A DNA stretch of 7,583 nt from NCBI GenBank assembly GCA_023248365.1, contig JAHFER010000021.1, positions 1 through 7,583 on the forward strand, in the 5' to 3' direction. Shown here in pieces: positions 5,794 through 7,583 of the stretch (its first letter is position 1; each line of letters starts with the position of its first letter). The translations under genes and the position numbers were made by a program. This DNA comes from Nitrospirota bacterium (GTDB lineage: Bacteria; Nitrospirota; 9FT-COMBO-42-15; HDB-SIOI813). The notes below the pieces were generated by a model. The model was given only the letters and a program-made list of their open reading frames with translations. It had not been told where the DNA came from and ran no database searches.

Positions 5794-6423
5794 TTATGGT
5801 CTGTTCCCTCCCGGCAATGCACCAAGATAAATAAGATTAGCAGCGGTGATACCATAATCAATCCGCGTAGCTGAACAGGGGTGTATCTGTAGATGCCTGT
5901 AATTGATTAACGGAATTTGTAAGGCTAATGAAACCGCTACCCTTATTGGCCCCATATGTGCAACTACTACTACTTTCTTCCCTTTATGCCCCGAAATCAC
6001 CTCCTGTACTATATTATTAACCCGTTTTTGAAGATCAATTATTGATTCCCCTCCTTCGGGTGTATAACTAATTGGATCCTCCTTCCACTTTTTAAGACCT
6101 TCCGGATATTGACTTTCAATCTCACTAAAGGTAAGCCCTTCCCAGATACCAAAATCACGCTCCTTTAACTCATTCATAATTTTATACTCTAAGTTTAGCG
6201 AAGTTACAATGGGGGTTGCTGTTTCAATGGTTCTTTTTGATGGACTTACAAGCACCGCTGCAATATTTTCTCCTTTGATCCAATCTCCCAACCTTTGTGC
6301 CAACACCTGACCATCTCTGTTAAGTTGTGGGCCGTCGTCCCCCTTATATACCTGATCTTCAGGGAAATCTGTACTCCCATGCCTTATAAATATTATCGTT
6401 GTAGATGGCTCCTTAACCCGCAT
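5794..6423 (-). CDS. Histidine phosphatase (phosphoglycerate mutase superfamily)
   Basis: A 209-residue cytoplasmic enzyme that should act through a phospho-histidine. All superfamily landmarks are present: RHG at 14-16 (nucleophile His15), SPSKRTIET at 60-68 (Arg64), ERDFGIWEG from 88 (acid Glu88), GGES near 124-127, and AHMGPIR at 155-161 (second His156). The length and the GxWEG motif resemble the CobC/GpmB-like phosphatase group, but the substrate cannot be read from sequence, so no gene symbol is given. The ATG at 6423 was chosen. It overlaps the FmdE-like gene by 11 bp and has GGAGAAGG 13-17 nt upstream. A GTG at 6447 would add eight residues but lacks a ribosome-binding site. The overlap indicates translational coupling with the FmdE-like protein. 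Confidence 0.87.
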   Translation of the reverse strand: MRVKEPSTTIIFIRHGSTDFPEDQVYKGDDGPQLNRDGQVLAQRLGDWIKGENIAAVLVSPSKRTIETATPIVTSLNLEYKIMNELKERDFGIWEGLTFSEIESQYPEGLKKWKEDPISYTPEGGESIIDLQKRVNNIVQEVISGHKGKKVVVVAHMGPIRVAVSLALQIPLINYRHLQIHPCSATRIDYGITAANLIYLGALPGGNRP

Positions 6424-7048
6424 AATAGTAGCTTTTACCTTCTCCACATGATTTACACATTATCTTGCCATCTTTAACAATCTCTCTATGATTATTCACT
6501 GTTTCACCACAAACTTCACATTTAACTTTAAATTTCTCTTTGTCATTAACAGGTAAATCTACCTTTACTTCCTGAATAATAAATATCTCATTCTCTGGCA
6601 TAATCTTGTAGGCTGCGACTTCTCTTGCGGTTTTCCCGTCTTTATCATTACTGTATTCACCCTTCACATATTTGTTAATATGATCCTTTGACGAATCCGG
6701 GCAAAGAATTCTTATTGCCTTTCCGCTTTTCAGATTAACAAAAGTAGCTGCAACCTTTCCCCAATCGAGAAATTTAAGGTTCTTCCTGCTTATTCTGCAA
6801 CCCGTTACTATTGATATAGCATCAACCGGACAGCGGTCAGTTTCAATGAAAACCATCATGTCCTTCCTCTGTGAACCGGTCGGATCTGTAATGCCAATTT
6901 CCCTCATTCCAACAAGCCCCATTCTGGTACCAATAACTGTTCCCGGACATAGATGCCCATGAAATGCAGTGGTCTTTTCTATATTATATTCCAATGTGCT
7001 ATCTACAGTTCCAGTTTTAAATTTTCTGTGACCTAAAATTACTCCCAT
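6413..7048 (-). CDS. FmdE-like protein with C-terminal zinc ribbon
   Basis: This 211-residue protein belongs to the FmdE family, named from a protein associated with molybdenum formylmethanofuran dehydrogenase. The signature FHGHLCPGTVIGTRMG (29-44) supplies H30, H32 and C34, and DRCPVDAISIVTGC (71-84) supplies C73 and C84. The C-terminus carries a zinc ribbon, C177-x-x-C180 and C198-x-x-C201, as in many stand-alone FmdE proteins. The family occurs widely in anaerobes lacking methanogenesis, where it is suspected of handling metals or molybdopterin-type cofactors; the exact role is unsettled. The ATG at 7048 follows an AAAGGTGA site. It shares an 11-bp overlap with the phosphatase gene. No formylmethanofuran dehydrogenase subunit is encoded in this window. 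Confidence 0.87.
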   Translation of the reverse strand: MGVILGHRKFKTGTVDSTLEYNIEKTTAFHGHLCPGTVIGTRMGLVGMREIGITDPTGSQRKDMMVFIETDRCPVDAISIVTGCRISRKNLKFLDWGKVAATFVNLKSGKAIRILCPDSSKDHINKYVKGEYSNDKDGKTAREVAAYKIMPENEIFIIQEVKVDLPVNDKEKFKVKCEVCGETVNNHREIVKDGKIMCKSCGEGKSYYYAG

Positions 7049-7072
7049 ACAAAATCACCTTTCCGTTTTTTG

Positions 7073-7093
7073 TCTAACTTCTAACTTCTAACT
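7073..7093 (-). repeat. Heptad array F, upstream of the FmdE-like gene
   Basis: Three identical units TCTAACT in tandem on the plus strand (AGTTAGA on the coding strand, each with TAG), then a partial TCTG. The array ends about 25 bp before the FmdE-like start codon. The same unit occurs in array B. Confidence 0.8.
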
Positions 7094-7108
7094 TCTGTCG
7101 TAGGGCTC

Positions 7109-7129
7109 AAGGCATAAGCCTTATGCCTT
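7109..7129. repeat. Perfect 10-bp-arm palindrome
   Basis: AAGGCATAAG and CTTATGCCTT flank one central base. The RNA could form a hairpin with at least seven pairs. On the coding strand it is followed by GAGCCC and not by a U-run, so a terminator is unlikely. It may be a repeat unit or a protein-binding site in the 111-bp gap between the partial gene and the FmdE-like gene. That gap otherwise holds a half GTAGCCGCAGGC element (7138-7149) and heptad array F. No promoter was recognised. Confidence 0.6.
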
Positions 7130-7159
7130 CTTCTTCTGCCTGCGGCTACTTACTTTAAA

Positions 7160-7583
7160 TTAAGGCCATGTTGAGCGCCATTGAGCCTCGTTATCAGTCG
7201 TACATCCGGTAGTACAGTTTGAGCTGGAGGAATATGAATTACCTGTACTTGTGTACGTCCCTGTAATCGTGTATCTGTAAAAAACACCTGGATTATTTGG
7301 ATCCATCTCTGTCACATCTTTAGCATAAGTTCCTGTTGCATTACCTGTCATATCACCAGTAGTACTGGATTGCGTTGAATTTACTGTAGCATATGGAACA
7401 GAGAACTTCATATAATATGGTTCAAGTGGATCTGTCTTTTTATCTATTACGACCTCAAAACCAAACTCATTATGTTGTGACGTAAGACCGGCTGATGAAG
7501 ATGTAGTTACACCGGATGTCGCTGTTGTATTTGGGGCTGATGGAGCGTTAAAATATTTGATACTAAAATGCGGCTCACTCACA
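7160..7583 (-). CDS. C-terminal part of a Ser/Thr-rich, probably exported protein
   Basis: The frame is open to the window edge, so the start is missing; the GTG at the edge is probably internal. The 140 visible residues were not recognised as a known family. They are rich in Ser, Thr, Asn and Gly (for example ATSGVTTSSSAG and TSTGNSYSSSS), with beta-type stretches (FGFEVVID, PYYMKFSVPY, VFYRYTITGTYTSTG). A close cysteine pair sits in NCTTGCTTD near the end, and the last residues are TWP. This composition is typical of secreted or surface beta-sandwich proteins and unlike the cytoplasmic genes downstream. Localisation and function are inference. Confidence 0.6.
   Translation of the reverse strand, partial: VSEPHFSIKYFNAPSAPNTTATSGVTTSSSAGLTSQHNEFGFEVVIDKKTDPLEPYYMKFSVPYATVNSTQSSTTGDMTGNATGTYAKDVTEMDPNNPGVFYRYTITGTYTSTGNSYSSSSNCTTGCTTDNEAQWRSTWP

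Noticed and set aside
6424..6447. GTG at 6447 as the phosphatase start
   Set aside because: No ribosome-binding site precedes it and it would lengthen the overlap with the FmdE-like gene to 35 bp; the ATG at 6423 gives a normal N-terminus before RHG.
1350..7093. The heptad arrays as a CRISPR array
   Set aside because: There are no 23-50 bp direct repeats with spacers; the period is seven bases and no cas genes are present.

Overview
The window looks like a piece of a Gram-negative bacterial chromosome. The evidence is an outer-membrane beta-barrel protein ending in Phe, exported proteins with Sec-type signal peptides, and an RND/MMPL inner-membrane transporter. Base composition leans slightly to A+T. 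Gene content and the many short palindromic and seven-base repeats fit an uncultured, probably anaerobic lineage such as Nitrospirota or a former 'deltaproteobacterial' group. That placement is inference and is not shown by any marker gene.

Every gene runs on the minus strand, so transcription goes from high to low coordinates. In that order they are: the 3' part of a Ser/Thr-rich, probably exported protein (7583-7160); an FmdE-like protein with a C-terminal zinc ribbon (7048-6413); a histidine phosphatase that overlaps it by 11 bp (6423-5794); a small protein with His-rich ends (5669-5319); a two-domain SAM-dependent methyltransferase (5214-4180); an intrinsic terminator (4062-4034); a periplasmic LolA-like protein (4012-3206); a DUF1302-like outer-membrane beta-barrel (3154-1517); and an RND/MMPL transporter (1300 to beyond the window start). 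The last three form a familiar envelope set: inner-membrane RND pump, periplasmic LolA-like carrier, outer-membrane barrel. They plausibly move a lipid or other hydrophobic molecule across the envelope. The upstream group (FmdE, phosphatase, His-rich protein, methyltransferase) has no obvious single pathway.

The RND gene is interrupted. A seven-base repeat tract places an in-frame TGA at codon 404, yet the same frame continues to the window edge and encodes typical RND sequence. A second repeat, of the hairpin type often seen between genes, lies in-frame inside the same gene and encodes a Pro/Ser/Gly-rich insert.

The intergenic DNA is the most unusual part. There is no gene-free stretch over 300 bp, but most of the longer gaps hold repeats. 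These are five arrays of one degenerate heptad (reading roughly NCTTACT on the plus strand), a 124-bp imperfect palindrome whose end meets a stop codon, a pair of inverted ATTCCC hairpins with compensating stem changes, and copies of a GTAGCCGCAGGC element just after two stop codons. Nearly all heptads carry a stop triplet on the coding strand. Since seven is not a multiple of three, such an array closes all three reading frames. No RNA genes, CRISPR arrays or transposase genes were seen.
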